Shown here piece by piece: positions 1 to 9,782 of a stretch of DNA of 64,000 bases; within the stretch, counting starts at the first letter, position 1, and each line of letters opens with the position of its first letter. The DNA lies in NCBI RefSeq assembly GCF_001750285.1, contig NZ_MAMP01000012.1, positions 124,001 through 188,000 of the forward strand, given 5' to 3'. The DNA is from Domibacillus iocasae. Its GTDB lineage: Bacteria > Bacillota > Bacilli > Bacillales > Domibacillaceae. A model generated the notes under the pieces. The model was not told the DNA's origin and ran no database searches. It saw only the letters and a list, made by a program, of their open reading frames with translations. A program made the position numbers and the translations under genes.

Positions 1-1391
1 TGGGGGTTGAATATGGGATTGACCTGCATGCGATTGAACAGGCGCTTCTCTCACAGGATGAAATAGTCCAAAAGGTCGCTTCTGGTAAAGCTGCAGTACC
101 GGGAAAAGATGGATCATTAACGTTTTTCACTGATTACTCAGCAGGTTTAATGCCGCCGAAGCTGGACTGGAGCGGTATGGCCGATTTCCGGGAAATACAA
201 GTGATTCCGGAAATAAAAGAAGGAAGCCTCATTGCCAGGAAAAACAGTCCTGTACCAGGCAGAGACGGACGGACGGTAACGGGAAGAGTGATTGCAGCCC
301 CTTTAGTAAAAGAAGTGACCGTGCAATGCGGGACAGGGGTATATGAAAAAGAAAACCAAATTTTCGCTTCCTTTTCCGGCCGGCTTTCTGTTGACAAAAG
401 AGTGAATAAATACATGTTAGACGTATCAAAACAGTTTATTCATCGGGGTTCTGTTGATCTTTCTTCTGGGAACATCCGGTTTCAAGGAGATATTGAAGTG
501 CAGGGAAACGTCGAAAACGCAATGAGAGTTGAAGCGGCAGGAGATATTAGCGTGCAAGGCCAATTATCTGGCGCAGTGATCATTGCGGGAAAATCTGTTT
601 CTGTGCGGCAAAACGTCTTTTCATCAACTATTTCATGTGGAAAAATGGTTGAATCAACTAGTACATTAACGAATACATTATCGGGATGTTTGCCTTCTAT
701 TATTGAATTTGCTGAAAAGCTGGACCGTTTTTTAGCCCAATTGAAAAACAGAGGACAGGCAATTGGTACGCACGCAGCGGCTCAGGCGCTAATGGAGAGA
801 AACTTTCCTAAGCTTCCCGCAGCGATTAAACAATTTGCTTATGAAACAGCTCAAACCGGCCAATCAGTAAAAAAAGAATGGTCAGAGCTCGCAAATAAAC
901 TGTATCGATTATTTATTATGAAATCTGTAACAGGCATCCAGGTTGAACTTCTGAAAGAAGCAGTAAATCAGGCCCTGTTTCTTCAGTCATTTTATCAGGC
1001 GGAAGAAGATGAGCAGGAATTGTTCGTTTCGATCCCCTATGCGGTGAACAGTGACATTGTGTCAAATAAGCATATCTACATTACTGGTCAAGGTATTTTT
1101 AATTCAACATTAAAAGCAGGCGGATGCGTGGAAGTGTCGGGCTGTGTAAAAGGCGGGTCTGTTTATGCGGACACGTTTATTAAAATAAAAGAAGCCGGTT
1201 CTGAAAGCGGAGTCAAAACAACGCTTAGCGTTCAGGAAACCGGCAGAATTGAACTTTCGAAAGTACATCCTGAAGTAACCGCTCACTTTGGTATGAAGCA
1301 GATCACCTTTTATCATACAGAAGGACCGGTTTCTTTATTTATCGGAGAAGACGGCCGTATAAAAAAAACCGGCTTAACACTCAACTGTTAA
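1..1391 (+). CDS. FapA/DUF342 family protein, 3' part
   Basis: The frame is open from base 3 with no start codon in the window, so the gene begins upstream; about 462 residues are visible. It contains the DUF342/FapA signature 'VPGRDGRTVTGR' and, further on, stretches rich in short beta-strands with regularly spaced glycines ('GNIRFQGDIEVQGNVENA', and a second set near the C-terminus), as expected for the beta-helix of this polymer-forming family. Between them lies a helical segment. FapA-type proteins are widespread in Bacillaceae; their role is poorly defined (flagellar assembly and membrane localisation have been proposed), so no function is assigned. A shared terminator separates it from convergent plsY. 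Confidence 0.85.
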   Translation, partial: GVEYGIDLHAIEQALLSQDEIVQKVASGKAAVPGKDGSLTFFTDYSAGLMPPKLDWSGMADFREIQVIPEIKEGSLIARKNSPVPGRDGRTVTGRVIAAPLVKEVTVQCGTGVYEKENQIFASFSGRLSVDKRVNKYMLDVSKQFIHRGSVDLSSGNIRFQGDIEVQGNVENAMRVEAAGDISVQGQLSGAVIIAGKSVSVRQNVFSSTISCGKMVESTSTLTNTLSGCLPSIIEFAEKLDRFLAQLKNRGQAIGTHAAAQALMERNFPKLPAAIKQFAYETAQTGQSVKKEWSELANKLYRLFIMKSVTGIQVELLKEAVNQALFLQSFYQAEEDEQELFVSIPYAVNSDIVSNKHIYITGQGIFNSTLKAGGCVEVSGCVKGGSVYADTFIKIKEAGSESGVKTTLSVQETGRIELSKVHPEVTAHFGMKQITFYHTEGPVSLFIGEDGRIKKTGLTLNC

Positions 1392-1402
1392 GCCGGTTTC
1401 TT
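1361..1402. terminator. bidirectional terminator between FapA gene and plsY
   Basis: The inverted repeat ACCGGCTTAAC / GTTAAGCCGGT has A-runs on the left and T-rich sequence on the right. It overlaps the last codons of the plus-strand gene and lies just past the end of minus-strand plsY, so it can serve both. Confidence 0.8.
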
Positions 1403-2019
1403 TACTTGCTTTTGCCGGAAGACACCTTTGGTTCGGTCCCATTACGTAGACGGACAATATTAGCCCGATGACGGTAGATAACGAAAAAGGCCAGAGCGAC
1501 AACGACAGCAAAAAAAGGGTAATCTTTTTCATAAATCGTATGAACGACAGCGTAAATAAACGCTGCAACAGCCGCAGAAACAGACGCTACGGAGACGTAC
1601 TTTGTGATCAAAAGAATGCTCACAAAAATTGTGGCTAAAAGCAGGAAAAATAAAGGGCTGTATGCAAGTAATACACCTGCAGAAGTTGCTACTGCTTTAC
1701 CTCCTCTAAATCCGGCAAATAGTGGAAACATATGGCCGATGACCGCAAAAAGACCTGCTAAAAGCGGGTGGATACCCGTAACGACCCCTTGCAAATGAAG
1801 TGAAATAGGGATTAAAGTAGCGGCGGTTCCTTTTAAAATATCAGCTGCTGTCACGAAAGCACCTGCTTTTTTGCCGAGTACACGGAACGAATTAGTCGCA
1901 CCTAAATTACCGCTTCCATGCTCGCGGATATCAATGCCGAAAAACGCTCTCCCTGCAATCAGGCCGGATGGAATTGAACCTAGAAGGTACGCGATGATTA
2001 AAATAAGTGCTGGAATCAA
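1402..2019 (-). CDS. plsY: glycerol-3-phosphate acyltransferase PlsY
   Basis: A 205-residue integral membrane enzyme that transfers the acyl group from acyl-phosphate to sn-glycerol 3-phosphate, the first acylation of phospholipid synthesis. The family motifs are visible: '[11 protein letters not shown]' near residue 14, '[18 protein letters not shown]' at about 34-51, and '[13 protein letters not shown]' in the third conserved block. Several hydrophobic segments fit the expected membrane topology, and length matches the family. Translation starts at a TTG preceded by GGGAGA. As in B. subtilis, plsY is divergent from and next to parE. Confidence 0.96.
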   Translation of the reverse strand: MIPALILIIAYLLGSIPSGLIAGRAFFGIDIREHGSGNLGATNSFRVLGKKAGAFVTAADILKGTAATLIPISLHLQGVVTGIHPLLAGLFAVIGHMFPLFAGFRGGKAVATSAGVLLAYSPLFFLLLATIFVSILLITKYVSVASVSAAVAAFIYAVVHTIYEKDYPFFAVVVALAFFVIYRHRANIVRLRNGTEPKVSSGKSK

Positions 2020-2165
2020 TTTCTCATTCTCCCTTTTTGTATTGTATAATCATGTCCATGACATTCTTATTCATTTTACCATGGGGATCAGAATGGCGGG
2101 AAAATTATTTCGGTTGATTCTCACCGAAAAGTGACGTACGCTTTAAAACGGCATCGATAAACGTA

Positions 2166-2195
2166 TTGGAGAACGCTTGACTTTTATGATATGAT
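2166..2195 (+). promoter_or_regulatory. probable sigma-A promoter of parE-parC
   Basis: TTGGAG (2166-2171) and TATGAT (2190-2195) are separated by 18 bases, about 55 bases upstream of the parE start. The -10 is good and the -35 partial. Confidence 0.45.
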
Positions 2196-2249
2196 AGTTA
2201 GGAACATACGTTTTATGTACGGGTGTTGGAAAGAGAGGGGACTTAGTTC

Positions 2250-4226
2250 ATGGCGGATGCAACAAAAAAATCAGTATACAATGATGACTCTATCCAGATT
2301 CTCGAAGGGCTTGAAGCTGTTCGAAAACGTCCGGGGATGTATATAGGATCAACAGATGGCCGTGGGCTTCACCATTTAGTGTATGAAATCGTTGACAACT
2401 CGGTCGATGAAGCGCTTGGCGGACACGGAACTGAGATCAACGTGATTATTCATGAAGACAATGCAATTAGTGTTCGTGACTACGGACGGGGCATGCCGAC
2501 TGGAATGCATCGAACAGGCAAACCAACAACAGAAGTAATTTTGACGGTTCTTCACGCCGGCGGAAAGTTTGGCCAGGGCGGCTATAAAACGAGCGGCGGC
2601 TTACATGGGGTTGGAGCTTCTGTTGTGAATGCTTTGTCAGAGTCGTTAATTGTCACGATTTGGCGGGAGGGATTTCAGTATGAACAGCGTTTTGAACATG
2701 GTGGAAAGGCGGTTACAACGCTTGAGAAAAAAGGAAAAGCGAAATCAACCGGTACACAAATTTACTTTAAGCCGGATGAAACGATTTTCTCGACAACTGT
2801 TTTTCAGTTCGACACGTTAAGTGAACGGTTGAGGGAATCAGCTTTTTTATTAAAAGGCTTAAAAATTACACTTGAAGATAAACGAAAAGACCGTGAACAA
2901 AAAGAAGAATATTTTTTTGAAAACGGCATAGAAGAATTCGTTAAATATTTAAATGAAGAAAAAGATACGCTTCATCCCGTTGCTTTTTTTGAAGGTACTC
3001 AAAACGAAATTGAAGCGGAATTTGCGTTTCAGTTTAACGATGGTTTTTCTGAAAATGTCCTGTCGTTTGTCAATAACGTCCGCACAAAAGACGGCGGTAC
3101 GCATGAAGCAGGCGCGCGGGCGGCCATGACGCGTACATTCAATGAATATGCTCGTAAAAGCAATTTAATAAAAGAAAAAGATAAAAACTTAGAAGGAACC
3201 GATATTCGGGAAGGGCTGACCGCTATTGTTTCTGTTCGGGTGCCAGAACACCTTTTGCAGTTTGAAGGACAGACAAAAGGAAAACTCGGAACAGGAGAAG
3301 CCCGATCCGCTGTTGATCAAATCGTATCGGAAAAATTACTTTATTTCCTGGAGGAAAACCCGGATGTAAGTGCCCTGCTCATAAAAAAAGCAGTAAAAGC
3401 TGCACAAGCGCGTGAAGCAGCCCGTAAAGCACGTGAAGACGCCCGTAACGGAAAAAAGCGCAAAAAGGGAGAATCCATTTTGTCAGGAAAACTGACACCG
3501 GCCCAGTCACGCAACCCGGAACGAAATGAGCTGTATCTGGTCGAAGGTGATTCAGCCGGCGGCTCCGCAAAGCAGGGGCGCGATCGGAAATTCCAGGCGG
3601 TATTGCCACTGCGTGGGAAAGTAATCAATACCGAAAAAGCCAAGCTTGCCGATATTTTTAAAAATGAAGAAATTAATACAATTATTCATGCGATCGGTGC
3701 GGGTGTAGGTCCGGATTGTGTTGTGGGTGACGCTAATTACGACAAAGTGATTATTATGACCGATGCTGATACAGATGGAGCCCATATTCAAGTTTTGCTT
3801 CTTACCTTTTTCTATCGATATATGAAGCCGCTTATTGACAGCGGTAAAATATATATTGCCATGCCGCCGCTTTTTAAAGTGTCAAAGGGAACAGGGAAAA
3901 AAGAAGTGGCCGAATATGTTTGGACAGAGCGGGAGCTGGATGTTTTGCTGAAAAAAATGGGCAAAGGCACAACTATTCAGCGCTATAAAGGGCTGGGTGA
4001 AATGAACGCGGATCAATTGTGGGAAACAACGATGGACCCTGAAACGAGAACACTGATTCGTGTGACGATTGATGATGCAGCGCGCGCAGAGCGGCGGGTC
4101 ACTGTTCTAATGGGGGATAAAGTTGAACCACGCAGAAAGTGGATTGAATCAAACGTTGCGTTCGGGTTGGAAGAAGAAGCGGCGCTCTTAGAAAACGAGC
4201 AGTTGTCCGGCAGCAGGGAGGAATAA
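2250..4226 (+). CDS. parE: DNA topoisomerase IV subunit B (ParE)
   Basis: A 658-residue ATPase subunit of topoisomerase IV, which decatenates chromosomes. It shows the GHKL ATP-binding motifs ('EIVDNSVDEAL' near residue 50, 'VRDYGRGMP' near 80, 'GGLHGVGASVVNALS' near 120) and the TOPRIM motifs 'LVEGDSAGGSA' (about 430) and 'MTDADTDGAHI' (about 507). The length and the 3-base spacing to parC support ParE rather than GyrB, since gyrB normally pairs with gyrA near the origin. The start is preceded by GAGAGGGGA. Confidence 0.97.
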   Translation: MADATKKSVYNDDSIQILEGLEAVRKRPGMYIGSTDGRGLHHLVYEIVDNSVDEALGGHGTEINVIIHEDNAISVRDYGRGMPTGMHRTGKPTTEVILTVLHAGGKFGQGGYKTSGGLHGVGASVVNALSESLIVTIWREGFQYEQRFEHGGKAVTTLEKKGKAKSTGTQIYFKPDETIFSTTVFQFDTLSERLRESAFLLKGLKITLEDKRKDREQKEEYFFENGIEEFVKYLNEEKDTLHPVAFFEGTQNEIEAEFAFQFNDGFSENVLSFVNNVRTKDGGTHEAGARAAMTRTFNEYARKSNLIKEKDKNLEGTDIREGLTAIVSVRVPEHLLQFEGQTKGKLGTGEARSAVDQIVSEKLLYFLEENPDVSALLIKKAVKAAQAREAARKAREDARNGKKRKKGESILSGKLTPAQSRNPERNELYLVEGDSAGGSAKQGRDRKFQAVLPLRGKVINTEKAKLADIFKNEEINTIIHAIGAGVGPDCVVGDANYDKVIIMTDADTDGAHIQVLLLTFFYRYMKPLIDSGKIYIAMPPLFKVSKGTGKKEVAEYVWTERELDVLLKKMGKGTTIQRYKGLGEMNADQLWETTMDPETRTLIRVTIDDAARAERRVTVLMGDKVEPRRKWIESNVAFGLEEEAALLENEQLSGSREE

Positions 4227-4229
4227 GCA

Positions 4230-6650
4230 GTGGAAAAGGAACATATTCAAGAATTGCCGCTTGAGGACGTCATTGGCGACCGATTTGGCCGGTATAGTAA
4301 ATACATTATTCAAGAACGGGCGCTTCCGGATGCACGGGATGGATTAAAGCCGGTGCAGCGCCGGATTTTATTTTCAATGCATACAGAAGGCAATACGCAC
4401 CAAAAGCCGTTTCGAAAAGCGGCAAAAACCGTTGGGAACGTTATTGGTAATTACCATCCTCACGGTGATTCATCTGTTTATGACGCGATGGTCCGGTTAA
4501 GCCAAAGCTGGAAAATGCGGACACCGCTTATTGAAATGCATGGCAATAACGGATCAGTCGATGGCGATCCGCCTGCTGCCATGCGGTATACAGAAACAAG
4601 ACTGTCCGCCATCGCCGGCGAATTATTAACGGATATTGAAAAAAGAACGGTTGATTTTATTCCGAACTTTGATGAAACGACAAACGAACCTGTTGTTTTG
4701 CCAGCGAGGTTTCCGAATTTACTTGTGAATGGGTCAACAGGAATCTCGGCGGGGTATGCGACTGAAATTCCACCGCACCGGCTCGATGAAGTCATTGATG
4801 CCGTAATCATGCGAATGGAAAAACCAGAATGTACGGTTGAAGACTTAATGACTGTATTATCTGGACCCGACTTTCCAACGGGCGGCATTATTCAAGGAAT
4901 TGACGGCATTGAAAAAGCGTATAAGACCGGAAAAGGGAAAATTATCATTCGCGGCAAGGCAGAGATTGAAGAAGTGCGTGGCGGACGCCAGCGTATCGTC
5001 ATTACGGAAATACCGTATGAAATTAATAAAGCATCACTTGTAAAGAAAATGGATGATTTACGTGTCGACCGAAAACTGGACAGCATTGCTGAGGTTCGTG
5101 ATGAAACAGATCGGACCGGTCTTCGTGTGGTCATTGATTTGAAAAAAGAAGCAGATGCTGAACTTATTTTGAATTATTTATATAAAGCGACAGATTTGCA
5201 GGTAGCTTATAATTTTAATATGGTCGCCATTTACAACAAGCGGCCGGTTTTAATGGGGCTTCACCGTTTGCTTGACGCATACATCGAACATCGGAAAGAG
5301 GTCGTGACAAACCGGTCCGCTTATGATCTTGAAAAAGCAAAAGCCCGGCACCATATTGTGGCAGGGCTTATGAAAGCTTTATCGATTTTAGATGAGGTTA
5401 TTGCCTGCATTCGCTCATCAAAAGATAAACAGGACGCAAAAAATCGGCTGGTAGAGCAGTTTGAATTTACGGAAGAACAGGCAGAAGCGATCGTTACCCT
5501 CCAGCTTTACCGTTTGACGAATACGGACATAACAGCGCTTAAAAAAGAATCTGCTGAGCTTGAAAAAACGATTGGGCAGCTGCAGGCGATTTTAGAAAGT
5601 GCCAAAAAGCTTGAATCTGTCATCAAACGCGAGTTGAAAGACATGAAAAAAATGTATGCGACAGAGCGCCGAACAGTCATCGAAGCAGAAATTCAGGAAA
5701 TTAAAATTGACCAAAAAGCGATGATCCCAAGTGAAGATGTTCTCGTTTCCGTCACACGTGAAGGATACATTAAACGGACCGGCCTGCGTTCATATTCGGC
5801 ATCTGGCGGCCTGCCCGCTATGAAAGAGTCTGACGGTCTTTTATTTAAGCAGGAAATGAACACGACCGATGTCCTGCTCGTGTTTACGAATAAAGGCAGC
5901 TATTTACATTTGCCTGTGCATGAATTGCCGGACATTCGCTGGAAAGAAGCCGGACAGCACGCATCAGGCATTGTCAGTGGATTTAAAGATGAATCAATCA
6001 TCGCAGCATTTTCAGTCCGCGATTTTTCAACACGGCAATTTATTTTGCTTGCGACAAAAAGCGGCATGATCAAACGAACCGAGCTTGCACAGTTTAACGT
6101 GCAGCGCTACTCACGTCCGTTAACTGCAATGAACGTCAAAGGCGATGATGAGGTGTGTGCGGCAGCCTTAACAGACGGCGGCAGCGACGTTCTGATGATC
6201 ACCCATTATGGTTATGGGCTGCGGTTTGCAGAAGAAGAAGTACCGGTTGTCGGCCCACGTGCCGCCGGGGTAAAAGGCAATAGTTTAAAAGAAAATGATT
6301 ATACAGTCGCTGTGATCACATCAAGCACAGAAGGCGCTCATTTCATTGCGGTAACGAATCGCGGATCCGCGAAGCGCGGCGGATTTGATCAATTTGAACG
6401 AACGTCACGTGCTAAGCGGGGCGTCGTACTAGTAAGGGAATTGAAAACAAACCCACATCGCATCATTGGTGCAGCACGCCTGGATGAGAGCCGTGATTAT
6501 TACGTGCGCATGAAAAAAGGCGCTGATGTAAAAATAAATGTGAATGCTTTAAAGAAAGTAGACCGCTACTCGAACGGTTCTTTCGTTGTCGATGAAAAAG
6601 AACAAGGAGCGGTTCAAATGCTTCTTCTCACTGAAAAAGAATCAGAATAA
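4230..6650 (+). CDS. parC: DNA topoisomerase IV subunit A (ParC)
   Basis: An 806-residue cleavage-rejoining subunit. The catalytic tyrosine is Y120 in 'AAMRYTETRLS'. The quinolone-resistance region reads 'HPHGDSSVYDAMVRLS', with the usual serine at 81, so no obvious fluoroquinolone-resistance change is seen. The C-terminal beta-pinwheel lacks the GyrA-box QRRGGKG, which supports ParC over GyrA. The start lies three bases after the parE stop, so the two are co-transcribed and probably translationally linked. A strong hairpin terminator follows. Confidence 0.97.
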   Translation: MEKEHIQELPLEDVIGDRFGRYSKYIIQERALPDARDGLKPVQRRILFSMHTEGNTHQKPFRKAAKTVGNVIGNYHPHGDSSVYDAMVRLSQSWKMRTPLIEMHGNNGSVDGDPPAAMRYTETRLSAIAGELLTDIEKRTVDFIPNFDETTNEPVVLPARFPNLLVNGSTGISAGYATEIPPHRLDEVIDAVIMRMEKPECTVEDLMTVLSGPDFPTGGIIQGIDGIEKAYKTGKGKIIIRGKAEIEEVRGGRQRIVITEIPYEINKASLVKKMDDLRVDRKLDSIAEVRDETDRTGLRVVIDLKKEADAELILNYLYKATDLQVAYNFNMVAIYNKRPVLMGLHRLLDAYIEHRKEVVTNRSAYDLEKAKARHHIVAGLMKALSILDEVIACIRSSKDKQDAKNRLVEQFEFTEEQAEAIVTLQLYRLTNTDITALKKESAELEKTIGQLQAILESAKKLESVIKRELKDMKKMYATERRTVIEAEIQEIKIDQKAMIPSEDVLVSVTREGYIKRTGLRSYSASGGLPAMKESDGLLFKQEMNTTDVLLVFTNKGSYLHLPVHELPDIRWKEAGQHASGIVSGFKDESIIAAFSVRDFSTRQFILLATKSGMIKRTELAQFNVQRYSRPLTAMNVKGDDEVCAAALTDGGSDVLMITHYGYGLRFAEEEVPVVGPRAAGVKGNSLKENDYTVAVITSSTEGAHFIAVTNRGSAKRGGFDQFERTSRAKRGVVLVRELKTNPHRIIGAARLDESRDYYVRMKKGADVKINVNALKKVDRYSNGSFVVDEKEQGAVQMLLLTEKESE

Positions 6651-6689
6651 AAAAAAGCTTCACGGTCGAAATGACGTGAAGCTTTTTCC
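6651..6689 (+). terminator. terminator after parC
   Basis: The hairpin AAGCTTCACG / CGTGAAGCTT is followed by TTTT directly after the parC stop codon. Confidence 0.85.
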
Positions 6690-6879
6690 ATTTAGACCCT
6701 ATCGAAAATATTGGTGAAGTGAGATACTCAGGTCTTAGCCGAAAAGAATAAAGATAAAAGAAGCAGGCAATAACAATATTTTTAATGCATTATGTGAAAA
6801 ATTCAAAATAGTACAAAAAAAGAAAACAACCTAATATAATAAGAAGATGAAGGTTATATTTTGAAGAGGAGGAAAGAGT

Positions 6880-7023
6880 ATGCAATGGATAGCCGGATTG
6901 CTGTATATATTCGTTTACACGGTTCCTGTTTTTTTCATCACGTTGTTTATAAAACTCTTTAAATCCGAACAAAAGTCGAATCGTCGCACGAAGGAAGAGA
7001 AGGACTCCTTTCATGAAAAGTAG
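6880..7023 (+). CDS. 47-aa small membrane protein
   Basis: A short ORF with a near-ideal ribosome binding site (AGAGGAGGAAAG) five bases before ATG. The product starts MQWIAGLLYIFVYTVPVFF: one transmembrane helix (about residues 3-27) followed by a basic and acidic cytosolic tail rich in K, R and E. No family is recognised. It stands alone between the parC terminator and mscL. The good start site and the single-helix-plus-charged-tail design are typical of real bacillar small proteins, but expression is not proven. Confidence 0.6.
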   Translation: MQWIAGLLYIFVYTVPVFFITLFIKLFKSEQKSNRRTKEEKDSFHEK

Positions 7024-7096
7024 CTTGTTGTTATCGCTGGAATGTTTTTCAGGTAAGCTTTAGTGATATAGTAAAAAGAAAAAGGAAGGTAAAAAG

Positions 7097-7474
7097 ATGC
7101 TGAAAGAGTTTAAGGAGTTTGCTATGCGCGGCAACGTTATTGACCTGGCTGTCGGGGTCATTCTTGGTGCAGCATTTGGCAAGATTGTTTCATCACTTGT
7201 GGGAGATATTATTATGCCGTTGATTGGTCTATTAGTCGGCGGGGTTGATTTTTCAGGTTTGTCCTTTACATTTGGTAACGCAGTTGTAAAATACGGAGTG
7301 TTTATTCAGACCGTTATTGATTTTGTTATTATTGCGTTTTCTATCTTTTTATTTATTAGATTATTTAACAAAATGTATACGCGCGAGAAAAAAGAAGAAG
7401 CTCCTCCTTCTTTGACAAAAGAAGAAGAATTATTGACGGAAATTCGTGACCTGTTAAAATCCCAAAAGCTATAA
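7097..7474 (+). CDS. mscL: large-conductance mechanosensitive channel MscL
   Basis: A 125-residue channel that opens under membrane tension to release solutes on hypo-osmotic shock. The N-terminal helix and pore-lining first transmembrane segment ('[23 protein letters not shown]' region, residues 7-29, including the family motif around [10 protein letters not shown]) are typical. A second transmembrane helix ('[15 protein letters not shown]') and an acidic helical C-terminal bundle follow. Length fits the family. The start has AAGGAAGG upstream. It appears monocistronic, with a terminator immediately after. Confidence 0.97.
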   Translation: MLKEFKEFAMRGNVIDLAVGVILGAAFGKIVSSLVGDIIMPLIGLLVGGVDFSGLSFTFGNAVVKYGVFIQTVIDFVIIAFSIFLFIRLFNKMYTREKKEEAPPSLTKEEELLTEIRDLLKSQKL

Positions 7475-7480
7475 ATGTTT

Positions 7481-7509
7481 GCCCGGACAAATGTCCGGGT
7501 GCTTTTTTT
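7481..7509 (+). terminator. terminator after mscL
   Basis: GCCCGGACA / TGTCCGGGTGC hairpin followed by seven T residues. Confidence 0.88.
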
Positions 7510-7567
7510 GTTTTTATTTCGATAGACGAAACAATTTTCGTGTATTCTATCTATGTGTATGCTATGA

Positions 7568-7583
7568 TTGACTTAGTGGTCAA
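7568..7583. promoter_or_regulatory. inverted repeat upstream of TetR gene, candidate operator
   Basis: TTGAC-TTAGTG-GTCAA is a perfect 5-bp inverted repeat 30 bases upstream of the TetR start codon. TetR regulators commonly bind palindromes of this kind in their own promoter, so autoregulation of the TetR-pump pair is a reasonable inference. Confidence 0.4.
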
Positions 7584-7612
7584 ATAAAAAACTGTTCGGT
7601 TGGTGTTGAAGA

Positions 7613-8485
7613 ATGAATGAGACAAAGAAAAAAATTTTACTGGCAGCTATGAAGTTGTTTTCAAAAACGAGCTTTCATCAAACATCGATGCAGCAAATTG
7701 CCGATGTGTGCAGTTTATCAAAAGGCAGCTTATATACACATTTTAAGTCAAAGGAAGCATTGCTTTCCGATATATTTACGTATTATTACCAAATGCTTCA
7801 CGATCAAATCGCTGCGGCAAAAGAAGAAGCGGATAGCCTTCAAGAAGATTTCATCCGTGAAATCGCGATCCGCACGCGGCATTATTGTGCATTTCAAGAA
7901 TTTTTTATGATGCAGCTGAAAGAAATTCGCGGTCTTGAGAATTCGTCTTTAAATGAGTTCGTCCGCCGCGAAAATCTTTATTTAATGAAAAGGACGGAGC
8001 AGCGGATTATTGACATATATGGAGATGAAATTCGTCCTTTTGCAGCTGACTTAACGGCTTCCCTAAAAGGGCTTATGATTTCATATTTAAGGGAAATTGT
8101 TGAAAAAGAGTCACGGTATGATTTTGACCTGCTGGCTTTTTATTTGTTTCAGCAGATCGATACTTCCGCCAAATGGATGATTGATCAAAATCCGGAACCT
8201 TTTTTTAGTTCGTATTTGGACAAACTAGAGGGGCCGAATCGAACCGCAGCCCACCATCCGCTTCATTTTATTAAAAAGTTAAAAGAACTCACTGCACGAG
8301 AAGAGGTCCCCGCTATTGCCATTGATTCAATTGCTATTTTGGAAAAAGAATTGCTGGAATTAAAACCACGTGAAGCGATTTTAAATGGAATGCTGTTTAA
8401 TTTAAAAGGCATTCCATCAATGAAATTAGCTGCGGAAGAATTAGAACAGGCTGTACAAAAAATGCCTGAGACGATTCATCTATAA
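7613..8485 (+). CDS. TetR/AcrR family transcriptional regulator
   Basis: A 290-residue protein whose first 60 residues form a typical TetR helix-turn-helix: 'ILLAAMKLFSKTSFHQTS', then 'MQQIADVCSLSKGSLYTHF'. The rest is a variable ligand-binding region. The protein is about 80-100 residues longer than an ordinary TetR repressor, with a helical C-terminal extension. It lies 17 bases upstream of a drug-efflux gene in the same direction, so it most likely controls that pump in response to the pump's substrates. A candidate operator palindrome lies just upstream. Confidence 0.88.
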   Translation: MNETKKKILLAAMKLFSKTSFHQTSMQQIADVCSLSKGSLYTHFKSKEALLSDIFTYYYQMLHDQIAAAKEEADSLQEDFIREIAIRTRHYCAFQEFFMMQLKEIRGLENSSLNEFVRRENLYLMKRTEQRIIDIYGDEIRPFAADLTASLKGLMISYLREIVEKESRYDFDLLAFYLFQQIDTSAKWMIDQNPEPFFSSYLDKLEGPNRTAAHHPLHFIKKLKELTAREEVPAIAIDSIAILEKELLELKPREAILNGMLFNLKGIPSMKLAAEELEQAVQKMPETIHL

Positions 8486-8502
8486 AAGAAAGAAGGATTT
8501 AC

Positions 8503-9702
8503 ATGTCAAGACAGCAAATACAGCAATTTCCGCTATTAATTTTAATGATGAACATGTTTATCGTCATGACTGGAATTGGGCTTGTTATCCCAATTATGCC
8601 GACGATCATTCATGAGTTTGGGGCAGGCGGGAAAACATTCGGCTTTCTTATTGCGACATTTGCGTTTGCCCAGTTTTTATTTTCACCGCTTGCTGGGGAT
8701 TTATCAGACCGGTACGGACGGAAAAAATCGATCATTTTCGGTCTTATTTTGTTTTCACTTGCTCAATTTTTGTTCGCATTTTCTAATCATTTAGCGCTAT
8801 TATATGTATCGCGTATGATCGGTGGTATTGGTGGGGCATTTATGATTCCATCAATGATGGCATTTGTGGCGGATATTACGACAGTGGAAACGCGCGCAAA
8901 AGGAATGGGCCGCCTTGGGGCAGCAATGTCTTTCGGCTTCGTTGTTGGACCAGGCGTCGGCGGATTTTTAGCTGCATTCGGCTTGCGTGCTCCTTTTATC
9001 ATTGCTGGAACAGTTGCGTTAATCGCAGCGGTCATGTCCGTATTCTTTTTGAAAGAACCGGTAAAAGAAGAAGCAAAAACACGGTCAAAACAAAGAGACT
9101 CGCTTGTAAAGCAGCTGGCTCTTTCCATGAAAAAGCCTTATTTTATTCTGCTCGTTATGATGTTCACATTGTCATTCGGGCTTGCGAACTACCAAGCAAC
9201 AATTAGTTTGTTTACAGATCAAAAATTCGGCTTCAGCCCATCGGATATTTCTATTTTGATGGTTGTGGGCGGTTTGGTTGGCGTTATCGTACAGGCCTTT
9301 GTGCTCGATCGAGTGTTAGAGCGTTTTGGGGAAGTAGGGGTTATGAATACAATGCTTGTTGTTGCGGCTCTATCGATGATCAGCATTTTGTTTGCGACTG
9401 GTTTTATATCGGTATTGCTTATTTCGGCAGTGTTCTTTACTGCAGCGTCCTTATTACGTCCAGCCATCAACACAATTATTTCGAAAATGGCCGGTAATGA
9501 GCAGGGGTTTGCTGCCGGCATGAATAACGCCTACATGAGTATTGGAAATATGATCGGTCCTGCACTTGCTGGCATGTTATTTGATGTCAACATGGGGCTT
9601 CCGTATATTTTTGGTGCGATCATTATTGTCGTTACGCTGATGATTTGTATTCGCTGGGCAAGAGGGAGAAAGCGTCAGAACGTCCCTAGTTCGGTGCACT
9701 AA
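8503..9702 (+). CDS. MFS multidrug efflux transporter, NorA/Bmr-like
   Basis: A 399-residue major facilitator protein with about 12 transmembrane helices. It resembles the Bmr/Blt/NorA drug:H+ antiporters in conserved places: 'GIGLVIPIMPTIIHEF' in helix 1, motif A 'GDLSDRYGRKKSIIFG' in the loop after helix 2, and motif C 'GFVVGPGVGGFLAAFG' in helix 5, typical of 12-helix exporters. It is the second gene of a two-gene operon with the TetR regulator. Substrates cannot be predicted from sequence. A bidirectional terminator follows. Confidence 0.9.
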   Translation: MSRQQIQQFPLLILMMNMFIVMTGIGLVIPIMPTIIHEFGAGGKTFGFLIATFAFAQFLFSPLAGDLSDRYGRKKSIIFGLILFSLAQFLFAFSNHLALLYVSRMIGGIGGAFMIPSMMAFVADITTVETRAKGMGRLGAAMSFGFVVGPGVGGFLAAFGLRAPFIIAGTVALIAAVMSVFFLKEPVKEEAKTRSKQRDSLVKQLALSMKKPYFILLVMMFTLSFGLANYQATISLFTDQKFGFSPSDISILMVVGGLVGVIVQAFVLDRVLERFGEVGVMNTMLVVAALSMISILFATGFISVLLISAVFFTAASLLRPAINTIISKMAGNEQGFAAGMNNAYMSIGNMIGPALAGMLFDVNMGLPYIFGAIIIVVTLMICIRWARGRKRQNVPSSVH

Positions 9703-9750
9703 AAACCCGGACGCGAACCCACACTGTATTTATGTCTTTTAAATGGAAAA

Positions 9751-9782
9751 ACCCCCGCGTAATCAAAAGCGGGGGCTTTTCA
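9751..9782. terminator. bidirectional terminator between efflux gene and HAD gene
   Basis: CCCCCGC / GCGGGGG hairpin with A-rich sequence on one side and TTTT on the other, located between convergent genes. Confidence 0.85.

Noticed and set aside
4478-4888. Long antisense frame inside parC
   Set aside because: It is a shadow of the parC codon structure, rich in Ser/Arg/Pro, with no start site or family match.
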